This document shows, piece by piece, positions 1-11,366 of a stretch of 64,000 nt of DNA; position 1 is the first letter of the stretch, and every line of letters starts with the position of its first letter. The notes beneath the pieces were generated by a model. It was not told the origin of the DNA and ran no database searches. It saw only the letters and a list, made by a program, of their open reading frames with translations. The translations under genes and the position numbers were made by a program. Source of the DNA: Aquidulcibacter sp. (GTDB lineage Bacteria > Pseudomonadota > Alphaproteobacteria > Caulobacterales > Aquidulcibacteraceae); the NCBI GenBank assembly GCA_027532555.1, contig JAPZTJ010000006.1:21347-85346 (forward strand), written 5' to 3'.

Positions 1-69
1 AATCATTCGGCAGCCTGCGCGCCCAGCCCCCGCTGGATGATCGCGCGGCCCCACAAGAAGGGAAGAGCG

Positions 70-3000
70 ATGGCTCAATCGTTCACGGGTAAGAAACGTA
101 TTCGTAAATCTTTCGGCAAAATTGCCGAGGCAGTGACAATGCCGAACCTGATCGAGGTTCAAAAAAGTTCCTATGACCAATTCCTTCAAAAAGATGTGCC
201 GCAAGAAATGCGTCGCGACGAAGGCATTGAAGCCGTTTTCAAGTCGGTATTCCCCATCAAGGATTTCCAAGAACGCGCGGTTCTGGAATATGTCTCTTTT
301 GAGTTTGAGCCACCCAAGTTTGACGTGGATGAATGTATCCAGCGCGACTTGACGTTTTCGGCTCCTCTGAAGGTGAAGCTGCGCCTGATCACCTTTGAAT
401 CGGATGAAGATACCGGCGCCAAGTCCGTCAAAGACATCAAAGAGCAAGACGTCTATATGGGCGACATTCCTTTGATGACCGACAAGGGCACCTTTGTCGT
501 CAACGGCACAGAGCGGGTGATCGTCTCGCAGATGCACCGTTCGCCTGGCGTGTTCTTTGACCACGACAAAGGCAAGACCCACTCTTCGGGCAAGTTGTTG
601 TTCGCAGCCCGCGTTATCCCATACCGTGGTTCATGGCTCGACTTTGAGTTTGATGCCAAGGACGTCGTCTACGTCCGTATCGACCGCAAGCGCAAGCTTC
701 CTGCGACGACCATCCTTTATGCATTGGGCATGGGTGCGGAAGACATTCTGTCGACCTTCTACAAAACCATCACCTATACCGCAGCTGAAGGCGGCTGGAA
801 CATTCCGTTCGTTCCAGAGCGTTGGCGCGGTCAAAAGCCTGCATACGATCTGATCAATGCAGCTAACGGCAAAGTTGTTGCTGAAGGCGGCAAGAAGTTG
901 TCGGCCCGCAATGCCAACAAATTGGCCGAAGAAGGCGTCACCACTTTGTTGGTACCAGACGATCAATTGATCGGCCGCTTTGCTGCCTTCGATATTGCCA
1001 GCGCCGAGAATGGTGAAATCTACGCTGAAGCTGGCCAAGAGTTGAGCCATGTTCAAATCGTGGAAATGCGTCAAGCGGGTGTGACTGAAATCGATGTCCT
1101 CGACATCGACAATGTCACCGTTGGTCCTTGGATGCGCAACACCATCGTTCTGGACAAGAATGACGGCCGCGAAAGCGCTTTGACCGATATCTACCGCGTG
1201 ATGCGTCCAGGTGAGCCGCCAACGCAAGAAACTGCGCAAGCCATGTTCCAGTCCTTGTTCTTCGACAAGGAGCGCTATGACCTCTCGGCCGTTGGTCGCG
1301 TGAAAATGAACATGCGCCTCGACCTCGATGTGGATGACGAAATGCGCGTTCTGCGCAAAGAAGACATCATCGAAGTTCTGAAGGTTCTGGTTGGCCTGCG
1401 TGATGGCCGTGGCGAAATCGACGACATCGACAATCTCGGCAACCGTCGTGTGCGTTCGGTCGGCGAATTGATGGAAAATCAATATCGCGTCGGTCTTTTG
1501 CGTATGGAACGTGCGATCAAAGAGCGCATGGGTTCGATCGATATCGACACCGTCATGCCGCATGACTTGATCAATGCTAAGCCAGCTGCTGCTGCTGTGC
1601 GCGAATTCTTTGGTTCGTCGCAATTGTCGCAATTCATGGACCAAACCAACCCGCTGTCGGAAATCACCCACAAGCGCCGTCTATCGGCCTTGGGCCCCGG
1701 TGGTTTGACCCGCGAGCGCGCAGGCTTCGAAGTCCGCGACGTGCACCCAACCCATTATGGCCGTATCTGCCCAATCGAAACGCCAGAAGGTCCGAATATC
1801 GGTCTGATCAACTCATTGGCGACGTTTGCGCGCGTCAATAAATATGGCTTTATCGAAAGCCCCTATCGGCGTGTGATCGACGGCAAGATGCAGGAAGAGG
1901 TGATCTATCTCTCCGCCGTTGAAGAAGCCAAATACGCGATCGCACAGGCAAACTCGCCAGTCGACGCTACTGGCTACATCACCGAAGAATTGGTTGAAGC
2001 CCGTCAGAACGGCGATGCAACCATTCTGCACCGCGACCTGATTGAGTTCATCGATGTGTCGCCAAAGCAGGTTGTTTCGGTTGCTGCGGCGCTGATCCCC
2101 TTCTTGGAAAACGACGACGCAAACCGCGCTCTGATGGGCTCGAACATGCAACGTCAGGCCGTGCCTTTGGTGAAAGCCGAAGCGCCACTGGTCGGTACAG
2201 GCATGGAAGGCGTTGTGGCTCGCGACTCCGGCGCCACCATCGTCGCCCGCCGTCCCGGCATTGTGGAGCAAATCGACGGTACACGTATCGTTGTGCGCGC
2301 AACCGAAGAAACCGATCCAACCAAGCCAGGCGTTGATATCTATCGCTTGATCAAGTTCCAACGTTCCAACCAGAACACCTGTATCAACCAGCGTCCTTTG
2401 GTGCGGGTTGGTGATTTGGTCCGTGATGGCGACATCATCGCTGACGGTCCATCGACGGATTTGGGTGAATTGGCTCTGGGCCGGAACGTGCTCGTCGCGT
2501 TCATGCCTTGGAACGGCTACAACTTCGAAGACTCCATCCTGATTTCAGAGCGCATCGTGCGTGACGACGTCTTCACCTCGATCCACTTGGAAGAGTTTGA
2601 GATTTCGGCCCGCGATACCAAGCTCGGCCCCGAAGAAATCACCCGCGATATTCCAAACGTCGGCGAAGAAAGCCTGCGTAACTTGGACGAAGCTGGCATC
2701 GTGGCCATTGGTGCTGAAGTGAACCCAGGCGACATTCTGGTCGGTAAGGTAACGCCAAAGGGCGAAACCCCCATGACACCAGAAGAAAAGCTCCTCCGGG
2801 CAATCTTCGGTGAAAAGGCTTCGGACGTTCGCGACACCTCCTTGAAAGTGCCACCAGGCGTTCAAGGGACGGTTGTGGAAGTTCGTGTGTTCAACCGCCA
2901 TGGCGTCGACAAGGACCAGCGCGCGATGCAGATCGAGCGCGAGGAAATTGAGCGTTTGGCCAAGGACCGTGACGATGAGTTGGCGATCCTTGAGCGCAAC

Positions 3001-4194
3001 ATCTATGGCCGCTTGAAGGAATTGCTGGTCGGCAAAGAAGGCCTGTCAGGTCCTAAGGGCTTCAGCAAAGGTGAAATCACCGAAGAAACCTTGGCTGACT
3101 TCTCCAAGGGTCAATGGTGGCAGATCGCCATTGCTGATGAAGCGGCGATGGGCGAAATCGAAGCCATTCAAAAGCTGTTCCAAGATGCAAAGCGCAGCTT
3201 GGATGCCCGTTTTGAAGACAAGGTTGAAAAGCTGCGTCGTGGCGACGAATTGCCTCCTGGCGTGATGAAAGTGGTCAAAGTCTTCGTAGCCGTGAAGCGC
3301 AAGCTTCAGCCCGGCGACAAGATGGCCGGTCGTCACGGCAACAAGGGTGTTATCTCGCGCATCACCCCGATTGAAGACATGCCATTCCTCGAAGATGGTA
3401 CCCATGTTGATATCGTGCTGAACCCATTGGGCGTGCCTTCGCGCATGAACGTGGGTCAGATCCTCGAGACACACTTGGGTTGGGCTTGTGCGGGCCTTGG
3501 CAAACAAGTCAAAGATGCCTTGGAAGCCTATGAGCGGGCAGGGGACAAGGCACGCTTTGTCGATACCCTCACCAGCATCTATGGCCCCGATGAAGAATTG
3601 CCGACGAGCGAAGAAGACCTGAAGATCTTGGGTCGGAACCTGTCGTTCGGTGTTCCCATCGCGACCCCAGTGTTCGACGGTGCACGCGAAAGTGACATCC
3701 GGGAATTGTTGCGCCGTACGGGCAATGATGAAACCGGGCAGAGCACTCTTTATGATGGTCGTACTGGTGAGGCGTTCAAGCGCAAGGTCACCGTCGGTTA
3801 CATCTATATGCTCAAGTTGCACCACTTGGTGGATGACAAGATTCACGCCCGTTCGATCGGTCCATACTCGCTCGTCACCCAGCAGCCGCTGGGCGGTAAG
3901 GCGCAGTTCGGCGGTCAGCGCTTTGGGGAAATGGAAGTCTGGGCACTGGAAGCCTATGGCGCCGCTTACACCCTGCAAGAGATGTTGACGGTGAAGTCCG
4001 ACGACGTCGCTGGCCGGACCAAAGTGTATGAGAGCATCGTACGCGGTGATGACACATTCGAAGTCGGTATCCCTGAATCGTTCAACGTTTTGATCAAGGA
4101 AATGCGTTCCTTGGGTCTGAACGTCGAGCTGGTCGAAGGGATGGGAGCTGCTGTTGGCGATGGTGCCGGCGGCCAACTCCCACCGAAGAAATAA
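70..4194 (+). CDS. rpoB: RNA polymerase beta subunit
   Basis: Catalytic core subunit of DNA-dependent RNA polymerase; it forms one side of the active-site cleft together with RpoC. The reading frame is open from 37, but the ATG at 70 is preferred because it follows a GGAAGAG ribosome site and begins [13 protein letters not shown], the usual alphaproteobacterial N terminus. The product is 1374 aa, slightly longer than E. coli RpoB. The rifampicin pocket lies at about residues 515-546 ([14 protein letters not shown]). The residues matching E. coli Q513, D516, H526 and S531 are wild type (Q521, D524, H534, S539), so no target-based rifampicin resistance is visible. The C-terminal clamp-contact region ([21 protein letters not shown]) is intact. 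rpoC follows after about 80 bp. The rplL side of the operon lies outside the window. Family identity is certain. Confidence 0.98.
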   Translation: MAQSFTGKKRIRKSFGKIAEAVTMPNLIEVQKSSYDQFLQKDVPQEMRRDEGIEAVFKSVFPIKDFQERAVLEYVSFEFEPPKFDVDECIQRDLTFSAPLKVKLRLITFESDEDTGAKSVKDIKEQDVYMGDIPLMTDKGTFVVNGTERVIVSQMHRSPGVFFDHDKGKTHSSGKLLFAARVIPYRGSWLDFEFDAKDVVYVRIDRKRKLPATTILYALGMGAEDILSTFYKTITYTAAEGGWNIPFVPERWRGQKPAYDLINAANGKVVAEGGKKLSARNANKLAEEGVTTLLVPDDQLIGRFAAFDIASAENGEIYAEAGQELSHVQIVEMRQAGVTEIDVLDIDNVTVGPWMRNTIVLDKNDGRESALTDIYRVMRPGEPPTQETAQAMFQSLFFDKERYDLSAVGRVKMNMRLDLDVDDEMRVLRKEDIIEVLKVLVGLRDGRGEIDDIDNLGNRRVRSVGELMENQYRVGLLRMERAIKERMGSIDIDTVMPHDLINAKPAAAAVREFFGSSQLSQFMDQTNPLSEITHKRRLSALGPGGLTRERAGFEVRDVHPTHYGRICPIETPEGPNIGLINSLATFARVNKYGFIESPYRRVIDGKMQEEVIYLSAVEEAKYAIAQANSPVDATGYITEELVEARQNGDATILHRDLIEFIDVSPKQVVSVAAALIPFLENDDANRALMGSNMQRQAVPLVKAEAPLVGTGMEGVVARDSGATIVARRPGIVEQIDGTRIVVRATEETDPTKPGVDIYRLIKFQRSNQNTCINQRPLVRVGDLVRDGDIIADGPSTDLGELALGRNVLVAFMPWNGYNFEDSILISERIVRDDVFTSIHLEEFEISARDTKLGPEEITRDIPNVGEESLRNLDEAGIVAIGAEVNPGDILVGKVTPKGETPMTPEEKLLRAIFGEKASDVRDTSLKVPPGVQGTVVEVRVFNRHGVDKDQRAMQIEREEIERLAKDRDDELAILERNIYGRLKELLVGKEGLSGPKGFSKGEITEETLADFSKGQWWQIAIADEAAMGEIEAIQKLFQDAKRSLDARFEDKVEKLRRGDELPPGVMKVVKVFVAVKRKLQPGDKMAGRHGNKGVISRITPIEDMPFLEDGTHVDIVLNPLGVPSRMNVGQILETHLGWACAGLGKQVKDALEAYERAGDKARFVDTLTSIYGPDEELPTSEEDLKILGRNLSFGVPIATPVFDGARESDIRELLRRTGNDETGQSTLYDGRTGEAFKRKVTVGYIYMLKLHHLVDDKIHARSIGPYSLVTQQPLGGKAQFGGQRFGEMEVWALEAYGAAYTLQEMLTVKSDDVAGRTKVYESIVRGDDTFEVGIPESFNVLIKEMRSLGLNVELVEGMGAAVGDGAGGQLPPKK

Positions 4195-4273
4195 TCCACA
4201 TTTGATTGAGTTTGCGGGGCGTGGTTTGCACGCTCCGCTTTGTTCTCTTCACGAGAACGGGAGACTGGGTTCT

Positions 4274-7200
4274 ATGAATCAAGACGTGATGAACATCTTT
4301 GGCCCACAAGCCATTGCCCCACAATTCGATAATATCCGCATCGCTTTGGCCAGCCCTGACCAAATCAAGGCGTGGTCCTATGGCGAAGTCAAAAAGCCAG
4401 AAACCATCAACTACCGGACCTTTAAGCCAGAGCGCGACGGTCTGTTCTGCGCGCGCATCTTTGGACCTATCAAGGATTATGAGTGCTTGTGCGGCAAATA
4501 TAAGCGCATCAAGTACAAGGGTGTCACCTGCGAAAAGTGCGGCGTGGAAGTTACGCTTCAACGCGTGCGCCGTGAGCGCATGGGCCACATTGAGTTGGCC
4601 GCGCCAGTTGCCCACATCTGGTTCTTGAAGTCCTTGCCATCGCGCATCGCTTTGATGCTGGACATGGCTTTGAAGGACGTTGAAAAAGTTCTTTACTTTG
4701 AACGTCATATCGTGATCGAGCCAGGCATTACGCCTTTCACAGAGCGTCAGCTGATCGATGAGAACGAGCTCTATGAAGCCCAAGACACCTATGGCGAAGA
4801 CAGCTTCACCGTAGGCATTGGTGCTGAAGCTGTTCGCACCATGCTGGAAGCAATCGATCTGGAAGAGACTGCCAAGCAGATCCGTATCGATATCTCTGAG
4901 TGCACGACCGAGCTGAAGCCAAAGAAGCTCGCGAAGCGCTTGAAGCTGATCGAAGCCTTCATGAATTCTGGCAACCGTCCAGAATGGATGATCATGACGA
5001 ACATCCCCGTCATCCCACCAGAATTGCGCCCCTTGGTGCCTCTGGATGGTGGCCGGTTTGCAACGTCAGACTTGAACGACCTTTATCGTCGCGTGATCAA
5101 CCGCAACAACCGTTTGAAGCGCTTGATTGAGCTTCGTGCGCCAGACATCATCGTGCGTAACGAAAAGCGCATGTTGCAAGAATCCGTCGACGCTTTGTTC
5201 GACAACGGCCGTCGCGGTCGCGTCATCACGGGGGCCAACAAGCGCCCGCTGAAGTCCTTGGCCGATATGTTGAAGGGCAAGCAAGGTCGCTTCCGTCAAA
5301 ACCTGCTCGGCAAGCGCGTCGACTATTCTGGCCGCTCGGTGATCACCGTTGGTCCAGAATTGAAGCTGCATGAGTGCGGTCTGCCGAAGAAGATGGCTTT
5401 GGAATTGTTCAAGCCCTTCATCTACCAACGTCTGGACGCCAAGGGCCTGTCCAGCACGGTGAAGCAGTCCAAGAAGCTCGTTGAAAAAGAGCGTCCTGAA
5501 GTTTGGGACATTCTCGACGAAGTGATCCGCGAGCATCCTGTGATGCTAAACCGCGCGCCGACCTTGCACCGCTTGGGCATCCAAGCCTTCGAACCGAAAT
5601 TGATCGAAGGTAAGGCCATACAGCTGCACCCATTGGTCTGTACCGCATTCAACGCCGACTTCGACGGCGACCAAATGGCCGTACACGTGCCATTGTCGAT
5701 TGAAGCCCAGCTTGAAGCCCGCGTGCTCATGATGTCGACCAACAACATCTTGAGCCCTGCAAGCGGCAAGCCCATCATCGTGCCGAGCCAAGACATCGTC
5801 TTGGGCCTCTACTTCTTGTCGATCGAACGTGATGGCGAAATCGGCGAAGGCAAGGCCTTCCGGGACTTGGGCGAAATCGAATCTGCATTGGATGCGGGTG
5901 TTGTTACCCTGCATTCCAAGATCAAAGCGCGCTATGTCGGCGTCGATGATGAAGGCAAGCCTGTCACCAAGACGATCAACACCACCCCAGGCCGCTTCAT
6001 GATTGCGGATCTGTTGCCACGTCACCCCAAGGTGCCGCCAACAATCGTCAATCAGTTGATGACCAAGAAGGAAGTCTCCAACATCATCGACCAAGTCTAC
6101 CGCTTCTGCGGCCAGAAGGCGACGGTGATCTTTGCAGACCGCATGATGCAATTGGGCTTCAAGGAAGCTTGTAAGGCCGGCATTTCGTTCGGCATGGCCG
6201 ACATGGTTGTGCCACCTGAAAAGGAAGCCATGGTTGAAGCAACCCGGACCAGCGTTGAAGAATATGAGCAACAATATTCGGACGGTCTGATCACCAAGGG
6301 CGAGAAGTACAACAAGGTCGTTGACGCTTGGTCGAAATGTACCGACCGCGTTGCAGACGCGATGATGGAAGAAGTCTCGAAGCTTCGTCCAGGTCGCGAT
6401 GGCGTAACCTTGGAGATGAACTCTGTTTACATGATGGCGCACTCCGGTGCCCGTGGTTCGAAGAACCAGATGAAGCAGTTGGCCGGGATGCGCGGTCTGA
6501 TGGCTAAGCCATCAGGCGAAATCATCGAAACGCCAATCATCTCGAACTTCAAAGAAGGCCTGACCGTTCAGGAATACTTCAACTCCACCCACGGTGCGCG
6601 TAAGGGCTTGGCCGATACCGCATTGAAGACCGCAAACTCGGGTTATCTGACCCGTCGTTTGGTCGACGTGGCGCAGGATTGCATCATCACCGAAGAAGAT
6701 TGCGGCACCTCGATGGGTATCGAGTTGCGGGCTGTCACCGAAGGGGCGGAAGTTATCGTCTCCTTGGAACAGCGCATTCTGGGCCGGACCTTGGCGCAAG
6801 ATGCGGTTGATCCGCAAACGGGCGAAGTCATCTACCCACAAGACACCTATGTGGATGAAGATATTGCCATCGCCATCGATAAAGCTGGCGTCCAGACCAT
6901 TAAGGTTCGCTCACCTCTGACATGTGAAACCCGCAACGGCGTGTGCGCGACCTGCTATGGCCGTGACCTCGCTCGCGGTACCCGCGTCAACCACGGTGAA
7001 GCGGTGGGCGTTATCGCTGCGCAATCGATCGGTGAACCTGGTACACAGCTGACCATGCGTACCTTCCACATTGGTGGTGCGGCACAGGTGGCCGATACCA
7101 GCTTCATGGAAGCCGGTCTCGACGGTGAAGTGCGCTTCATGAACCGTGCAACGGTGAAGCGCGATGATGGCGATCTGGTCTGCTTGAGCCGTAACATGGT

Positions 7201-8473
7201 AATCGCCGTGTTTGATGGCGAAGGCAAAGAGCGTCAGTCCTTCAAGCTTCCGTTCGGGGCGCGCATCCGGGCAGAAGACAAGACTAAGGTCGTTCGCGGC
7301 CAGCGTCTGGCCGACTGGGACCCGTTTGCAACCCCAATCGTCACCGAAGTTGGTGGCCGCGTGCGTCTGCAAGACCTCGTAGACGGTATCTCAGCTCGTG
7401 ACGAGTTGGACGATGCGACCGGTATTTCGTCCAAGCGCGTGATCGACTGGCGTGGCGCTAAGGCCAATAATGACCTGCGCCCTGCTGTCGCTCTGTTGAA
7501 CGACGATGGTAGCTTCGTGAAATTGGCCAATGGTGCAGACGCTGTCTACACCTTGCCAATCGATGCGATCTTGTCGGTCACCGATGGTGAACTGATCGGG
7601 CCAGGTGCCACTCTGTCGCGTGTTGCGACCGGTGGGGCCAAGACCCGCGACATCACGGGCGGTCTGCCACGCGTTGCCGAATTGTTCGAAGCTCGTCGTC
7701 CGAAGGATCACGCAATCATCGCCGAAATCGATGGCCGCGTAGAATTCGGCAAGGACTATAAGAACAAGCGCAAAGTGCTCATCATCCCCGATGACGAGGC
7801 TCTGGAGCCCGCAACGTATCTGATCGCCAAGGGTAAGCACTTGTCGGTTCAAGATGGCGACCGGATCAAGCGCGGCGAATATCTGCTCGACGGCAACCCT
7901 GCACCTCAAGACATCTTGGCGGTTCTGGGCGTGGAAGCTTTGGCTGAGTATCTGGTTGAAGAAATCCAGAAGGTCTATCGTCTCCAAGGCGTGGGTATCA
8001 ATGACAAGCACATTGAAACCATCGTCCGCCAGATGTTGCAGAAGGTGGAAGTCACCGATCCAGGCGATACCGACATGATCAAGGGCGACGCCATTGATGA
8101 AGTTGACCTGATCGATGAAAACGCCCGTATGAAGGAATTGGGCCTCCGCGAAGCCACAGCAGAGCCTGTGCTTCTGGGGATCACCAAAGCCTCCTTGCAG
8201 ACCCGTTCCTTCATCTCGGCCGCGTCGTTCCAAGAAACCACCCGCGTCCTCACCGACGCAGCGGTCAATGGCAAGCACGACACGCTCGAAGGCCTCAAAG
8301 AGAACGTCATCGTGGGCCGCCTGATCCCAGCCGGTACCGGTGGTGCACTCCGCCGCTTGAAGGCGATTGCCGCCTATCAAGATGCCGATGCTGCGATCGA
8401 GCAAGAGAGCGCGATGGAGCCTCTGCCTGCCGAAGTGGCTGGCATGGACGTCGTCGACCTCGGCACCGAATAA
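4274..8473 (+). CDS. rpoC: RNA polymerase beta' subunit
   Basis: Largest RNA polymerase subunit; it carries the catalytic Mg-binding aspartates. The start is set at the ATG beginning [10 protein letters not shown], preceded by a GGGAG ribosome site. An upstream extension in the same frame to 4154 overlaps rpoB and is not RpoC-like. The product is 1399 aa. Zinc site 1 has Cys71, Cys73, Cys86 and Cys89. The invariant NADFDGD loop is at residues 460-466. Zinc site 2 is the [15 protein letters not shown] region. The trigger-loop area ([16 protein letters not shown]) is intact. A strong terminator follows 27 bp after the stop, so the rpoBC transcript very likely ends there. Confidence 0.98.
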   Translation: MNQDVMNIFGPQAIAPQFDNIRIALASPDQIKAWSYGEVKKPETINYRTFKPERDGLFCARIFGPIKDYECLCGKYKRIKYKGVTCEKCGVEVTLQRVRRERMGHIELAAPVAHIWFLKSLPSRIALMLDMALKDVEKVLYFERHIVIEPGITPFTERQLIDENELYEAQDTYGEDSFTVGIGAEAVRTMLEAIDLEETAKQIRIDISECTTELKPKKLAKRLKLIEAFMNSGNRPEWMIMTNIPVIPPELRPLVPLDGGRFATSDLNDLYRRVINRNNRLKRLIELRAPDIIVRNEKRMLQESVDALFDNGRRGRVITGANKRPLKSLADMLKGKQGRFRQNLLGKRVDYSGRSVITVGPELKLHECGLPKKMALELFKPFIYQRLDAKGLSSTVKQSKKLVEKERPEVWDILDEVIREHPVMLNRAPTLHRLGIQAFEPKLIEGKAIQLHPLVCTAFNADFDGDQMAVHVPLSIEAQLEARVLMMSTNNILSPASGKPIIVPSQDIVLGLYFLSIERDGEIGEGKAFRDLGEIESALDAGVVTLHSKIKARYVGVDDEGKPVTKTINTTPGRFMIADLLPRHPKVPPTIVNQLMTKKEVSNIIDQVYRFCGQKATVIFADRMMQLGFKEACKAGISFGMADMVVPPEKEAMVEATRTSVEEYEQQYSDGLITKGEKYNKVVDAWSKCTDRVADAMMEEVSKLRPGRDGVTLEMNSVYMMAHSGARGSKNQMKQLAGMRGLMAKPSGEIIETPIISNFKEGLTVQEYFNSTHGARKGLADTALKTANSGYLTRRLVDVAQDCIITEEDCGTSMGIELRAVTEGAEVIVSLEQRILGRTLAQDAVDPQTGEVIYPQDTYVDEDIAIAIDKAGVQTIKVRSPLTCETRNGVCATCYGRDLARGTRVNHGEAVGVIAAQSIGEPGTQLTMRTFHIGGAAQVADTSFMEAGLDGEVRFMNRATVKRDDGDLVCLSRNMVIAVFDGEGKERQSFKLPFGARIRAEDKTKVVRGQRLADWDPFATPIVTEVGGRVRLQDLVDGISARDELDDATGISSKRVIDWRGAKANNDLRPAVALLNDDGSFVKLANGADAVYTLPIDAILSVTDGELIGPGATLSRVATGGAKTRDITGGLPRVAELFEARRPKDHAIIAEIDGRVEFGKDYKNKRKVLIIPDDEALEPATYLIAKGKHLSVQDGDRIKRGEYLLDGNPAPQDILAVLGVEALAEYLVEEIQKVYRLQGVGINDKHIETIVRQMLQKVEVTDPGDTDMIKGDAIDEVDLIDENARMKELGLREATAEPVLLGITKASLQTRSFISAASFQETTRVLTDAAVNGKHDTLEGLKENVIVGRLIPAGTGGALRRLKAIAAYQDADAAIEQESAMEPLPAEVAGMDVVDLGTE

Positions 8474-8500
8474 GGTCTTTTGACCCCGCGAAACTGAAAA

Positions 8501-8527
8501 GGCCCCGGAGCAATCCGGGGCCTTTTT
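8501..8527 (+). terminator. Rho-independent terminator after rpoC
   Basis: A perfect 9-bp GC-rich stem (GGCCCCGGA / TCCGGGGCC) with a GCAA tetraloop is followed directly by five T residues. It sits 27 bp downstream of the rpoC stop and upstream of the independent carbonic anhydrase gene. Confidence 0.92.
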
Positions 8528-8590
8528 GGTGTTTGAGGCGCAGGAAGGCATTTTTTCTTTTCACGACGACCTCACAAAAAAGTGAGAAAA

Positions 8591-8612
8591 GCTTAACGCC
8601 TTCTGGTTAAGC
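8591..8612. repeat. 7-bp inverted repeat upstream of the carbonic anhydrase gene
   Basis: GCTTAAC and GTTAAGC are separated by 8 bp, about 32 bp upstream of the carbonic anhydrase ATG. It could be an operator or a small hairpin in the leader. The half-sites contain TTAA, but the spacing does not match the CtrA box (TTAA-N7-TTAA). Function unknown. Confidence 0.35.
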
Positions 8613-8643
8613 ATAGTCTTCAGTAAAGACGAGGGATGCGGCC

Positions 8644-9519
8644 ATGAAGCGTGTGTTGGCAGGTATTGGGATTGTAGCTTTGGTAGCCGTTATCGGTGTT
8701 GGCACCGCCAAAGCCCTGATGAGCGGCGAAGCCCCCCATGCTGCGGCAGAAGCAAAGCATGAAGCACCAGCAGCCCACGATACAGCCGACGCCCACGCGG
8801 CGGCAGAGGGCGAGAAAAAGTCCATTCTGTCGAATTTAATCCCTGGAAAAGGTGGCGCACATTGGGGTTATGAGGGTTCAACTGGGCCTGACAATTGGGG
8901 CCAAATCGCCGAAGCAAACAAGGCTTGCGCCTCAGGTCTCGAACAATCCCCAATCGACTTAACTGGTGGCGTAGACGCTGAAGTTTCCAATATCGCCCTG
9001 CATTGGAAGCCTGCTGCGTGGAACGTCGTCAATAATGGCCACACCATCCAAGTCGAAGGCAAAGATGGCGGCTATGCCACCATTGATGGCGAGCGGTTTG
9101 ACTTACTTCAATTCCACTTCCACACCCCTTCTGAACATACAATCGATGGGCGCAATTATCCGATGGAAGTCCACTTCGTGCACAAAAATGCCGAAGGCAG
9201 ACTGGCCGTTATCGGCGTTTTGATGATGCCAGGTGGTGAGAACTCCCTGTTCTCGACCATCATGGAAAAGGCCCCGAAGGAAGAGGGTTCAGTCAGCGTC
9301 GGGATGATCGAGCAACGCGGCATGATCGCGCCAATTAATGGCATTTATCGGTATCAAGGATCGCTAACCACACCGCCATGTTCTGAAGCGGTTTTGTGGA
9401 CGGTTCTTTCGACGCCGATTTTGGTTTCGAAAAAGGATGTAGAGGCATTCCAAGCCTTGTTCCCCATGAATGCAAGACCAATCCAGCCCGTCAACCGCCG
9501 CTACGTGCTGCGCGACTAG
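8644..9519 (+). CDS. Alpha-class carbonic anhydrase, exported
   Basis: Interconverts CO2 and bicarbonate. The N terminus has a hydrophobic segment (residues 4-24), then an Ala/His/Glu-rich linker to about residue 58, pointing to export to the periplasm, possibly with a retained membrane anchor. The alpha-CA domain follows: the zinc ligands His158 and His160 (QFHFHTPSEH) and His177 (EVHFVH) are all present, as are the NNGH motif, the SLTTPPCSE motif and the C-terminal NRR signature. At 291 aa it is normal for a bacterial alpha-CA with a leader. A purine-rich GAGGG ribosome site precedes the ATG. It sits alone between the rpoC terminator and a gene pointing the same way. The family assignment is firm; the physiological role (pH or CO2 supply) is inferred. 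Confidence 0.93.
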   Translation: MKRVLAGIGIVALVAVIGVGTAKALMSGEAPHAAAEAKHEAPAAHDTADAHAAAEGEKKSILSNLIPGKGGAHWGYEGSTGPDNWGQIAEANKACASGLEQSPIDLTGGVDAEVSNIALHWKPAAWNVVNNGHTIQVEGKDGGYATIDGERFDLLQFHFHTPSEHTIDGRNYPMEVHFVHKNAEGRLAVIGVLMMPGGENSLFSTIMEKAPKEEGSVSVGMIEQRGMIAPINGIYRYQGSLTTPPCSEAVLWTVLSTPILVSKKDVEAFQALFPMNARPIQPVNRRYVLRD

Positions 9520-9633
9520 GTTTGAAGGCTGGCGGGGCCTGCGACCGCCGGACCCTTTCCAAACCGACAAAAGAGTATACCCTTCTCCAGCAACGCTAGG
9601 ACTGTGTCCCGGCTATCGGGGAGACTTCTTGTC

Positions 9634-10431
9634 ATGGTGCTAAAGTTGGCGACTTCAGCTCTCGGGTTTCGCTTACTCGCTTTGGGAATGGCGATCTCCG
9701 CATTGTTTTTACCCCGCGCATTGGCCGCGCAGGCCGCGCCAAGCCCAAATCCAGGCTATTTGCTTGTTGTTGGCAAAACAACAGACCGCGCCAAGATCGG
9801 CGCATATGCCGCCTCACTCCCACCTATTTATGCCAGTCTTGATGGCTATTATCTCGCCATCGGAGCACCCGGGCGCGGCGTTACGTGGCTAGAAGGGCCA
9901 TGGACAGATCGCTCTGTAATCTTTGCCAAATTTCCCACCCGTGCCGGGGCTGATGCTTTCTGGTGGGGGGAGGATTACAGGACCGCCATTCGCAAGCGCG
10001 ACAATGCCGGTGTGTTCAGCGTGGTAGCCATCGAAGGAACTGGCCCAACGCCATTTGAAGGGGCAGGGGCTAGCTTTTTGATTGTCATGACTGGACCTAC
10101 CGGCAAAGGTGCTACCGAACAAGACGCATCCGACCGGGCCGTTAGAAGCTTAGTGGACGGCGTAAAGCGCTCTGGCGGGCAATTGGTCAATGCGCCTGGC
10201 ATCGGGCAGTTTACAGCCATGGAAGGTGACACCGTGTTTGATCGCTTTGTGGTTGCCGCTTGGCCTAGCCTTGCCGCCCGTGACGCGTATCTGGCGAGCG
10301 CCGATGCAGCAGAAGCCAAACGCCTGCGCCAATTGGCTGGGATTAGTGCCGTCGTCGCCGCAAATGGGGTTCCAAGGAACCAAGCCCCAACGGCGGTGAA
10401 CCCAAATCCAACGACCGCCGCGCCCAAATGA
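9634..10431 (+). CDS. Exported protein with duplicated DUF1330-like domains
   Basis: A secreted or periplasmic protein of unknown function, about 265 aa. A cleavable signal peptide is visible (hydrophobic stretch ending ALAAQA). The ATG at 9634 lies about 10 nt after GGGGAG; an in-frame GTG at 9604 would add ten residues before the signal peptide and is less likely. The mature part looks like two successive ferredoxin-like alpha/beta units of the DUF1330 / dimeric alpha-beta-barrel type. The first runs from GYLLVVGKTT through SVIFAKFPTRAGADAFWW to VFSVVAIEG. The second runs from ASFLIVMTGP through FVVAAWPSLAARDAYLAS. The tail is Pro/Thr/Ala-rich. No catalytic residues can be named. A one-domain DUF1330 protein is encoded next to clpX at 52749. 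Confidence 0.6.
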   Translation: MVLKLATSALGFRLLALGMAISALFLPRALAAQAAPSPNPGYLLVVGKTTDRAKIGAYAASLPPIYASLDGYYLAIGAPGRGVTWLEGPWTDRSVIFAKFPTRAGADAFWWGEDYRTAIRKRDNAGVFSVVAIEGTGPTPFEGAGASFLIVMTGPTGKGATEQDASDRAVRSLVDGVKRSGGQLVNAPGIGQFTAMEGDTVFDRFVVAAWPSLAARDAYLASADAAEAKRLRQLAGISAVVAANGVPRNQAPTAVNPNPTTAAPK

Positions 10432-10578
10432 CACGGTTCATTTTAGGCGAAACAAAGTCGCTGAGAAGCACTTTTTCGACCAATTTCACGGTCAGATTCG
10501 TAGCTTGATTAACCCCGAGATAGGGTCAAATCGACCCAAAAACAGCCTGTGCATTCCCTCTATGCGGAATTGCAACGC

Positions 10579-10606
10579 TTGCGTAAGCACCTAAAACCCT
10601 TATCTT
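10579..10606 (+). promoter_or_regulatory. Possible sigma-70 promoter for the SleB-type hydrolase gene
   Basis: TTGCGT and TATCTT are separated by 16 bp, about 95 bp upstream of the hydrolase ATG, in the relatively AT-rich 269-bp gap 10432-10700. Nothing else is recognisable in that gap. Weak prediction by eye. Confidence 0.3.
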
Positions 10607-10700
10607 AATTCTGTTACTTTTCCCCAATTTCGCGAAAGTTACAGCGTGCGACTGCGTTGCTGCGTTTGCGAAATAGGTCTCCCCGGGCTAAAAGCCACTC

Positions 10701-11288
10701 ATGAAGTCGGGACAGACCGGCCTCTCTAGGACCTTCGCGCGTGATGCTGCGACCGTCCTAGGGACTGTGTGTTTGATCGTATGCCTCAGCACGATCGCTC
10801 ATGCAGAACCTGTGGTGGAAGATGCCCAGGTTGATGCCGACATTACCACGACCCAATCCCAGGGTACTCCGCAATCGAAGCGCAACACGGCCGAGCTCGA
10901 CCGTGCGCGTCAGATACGGTGTCTGGCTGAGGCAGTGTACTATGAAGCGAAGGGTGAGCCCCCTCGCGGCCAAGAAGCAGTAGCTGAAGTGGTTGCAACG
11001 CGGGTGGCTTCAAAGGCATATCCAAAGAGTTTCTGTGGCGTTGTTTATCAGCGTTCAGGACGGACTTGCCAATTCTCGTGGGCGTGCAGCGCGAAGCGCG
11101 CCCCAAGTGGTCAACAATGGCAACGTGCCAATGAGATCGCGGAACGTGTCGTCGATGGGTGGAGACCCGGTGTAGCACCCGGTGCGACCCACTTCCACGC
11201 CACGTTTGTTGACCCCAGTTGGGCGCGCGTTTATCGCCGCGTCACCAGCATTGGGGGCCATGTCTTCTACCGCCAGATCGTGCGGTAA
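10701..11288 (+). CDS. SleB-type cell-wall hydrolase (Hydrolase_2 family)
   Basis: Predicted peptidoglycan hydrolase of the SleB/CwlJ lytic-transglycosylase-like family, 195 aa. The N terminus has a hydrophobic segment (about residues 16-31, ending AHAEP) that fits a signal peptide, so it should act in the periplasm. The catalytic domain begins at IRCLAEAVYYEAKGEP, where the Glu in the AVYYEA motif is the proposed catalytic acid. It continues through GQEAVAEVVATRV, SFCGVVYQ, CQFSWACS and the C-terminal GATHFHA motif. In spore formers this family acts on cortex; in alphaproteobacteria the family is common without sporulation, and the exact role here is unknown. A terminator hairpin follows the gene. 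Confidence 0.87.
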   Translation: MKSGQTGLSRTFARDAATVLGTVCLIVCLSTIAHAEPVVEDAQVDADITTTQSQGTPQSKRNTAELDRARQIRCLAEAVYYEAKGEPPRGQEAVAEVVATRVASKAYPKSFCGVVYQRSGRTCQFSWACSAKRAPSGQQWQRANEIAERVVDGWRPGVAPGATHFHATFVDPSWARVYRRVTSIGGHVFYRQIVR

Positions 11289-11325
11289 ACCCAAACGAAG
11301 TCCATTTTGACTTCCAACCCATCAG

Positions 11326-11358
11326 ATGCCCTCGCTGTCTCCGGCGAGGGCATTTTGT
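11326..11358 (+). terminator. Intrinsic terminator after the SleB-type hydrolase
   Basis: A 10-bp perfect stem (ATGCCCTCGC / GCGAGGGCAT) with an 8-nt loop is followed by TTTTGTTTT. It lies 38 bp after the hydrolase stop, in the gap between this gene and the convergent SDR gene. The opposite strand lacks a U-tract, so it is mainly a forward terminator. Confidence 0.8.
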
Positions 11359-11366
11359 TTTGGGGG

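Noticed and set aside
631..1671. Long open frame antisense to rpoB (346 codons)
   Set aside because: It mirrors rpoB codon bias, has no family motif and no ribosome site; similar antisense frames lie opposite rpoC (7391-8551) and at 3046-4176.
1612..1710. Possible rifampicin-resistance changes in rpoB
   Set aside because: All main resistance positions are wild type; the differences from E. coli (Thr for Asn518, Leu for Ile530) fall at non-resistance positions.
8591..8612. CtrA binding box upstream of the carbonic anhydrase gene
   Set aside because: TTAA half-sites are 10 bp apart instead of 7 and arranged as an inverted repeat.
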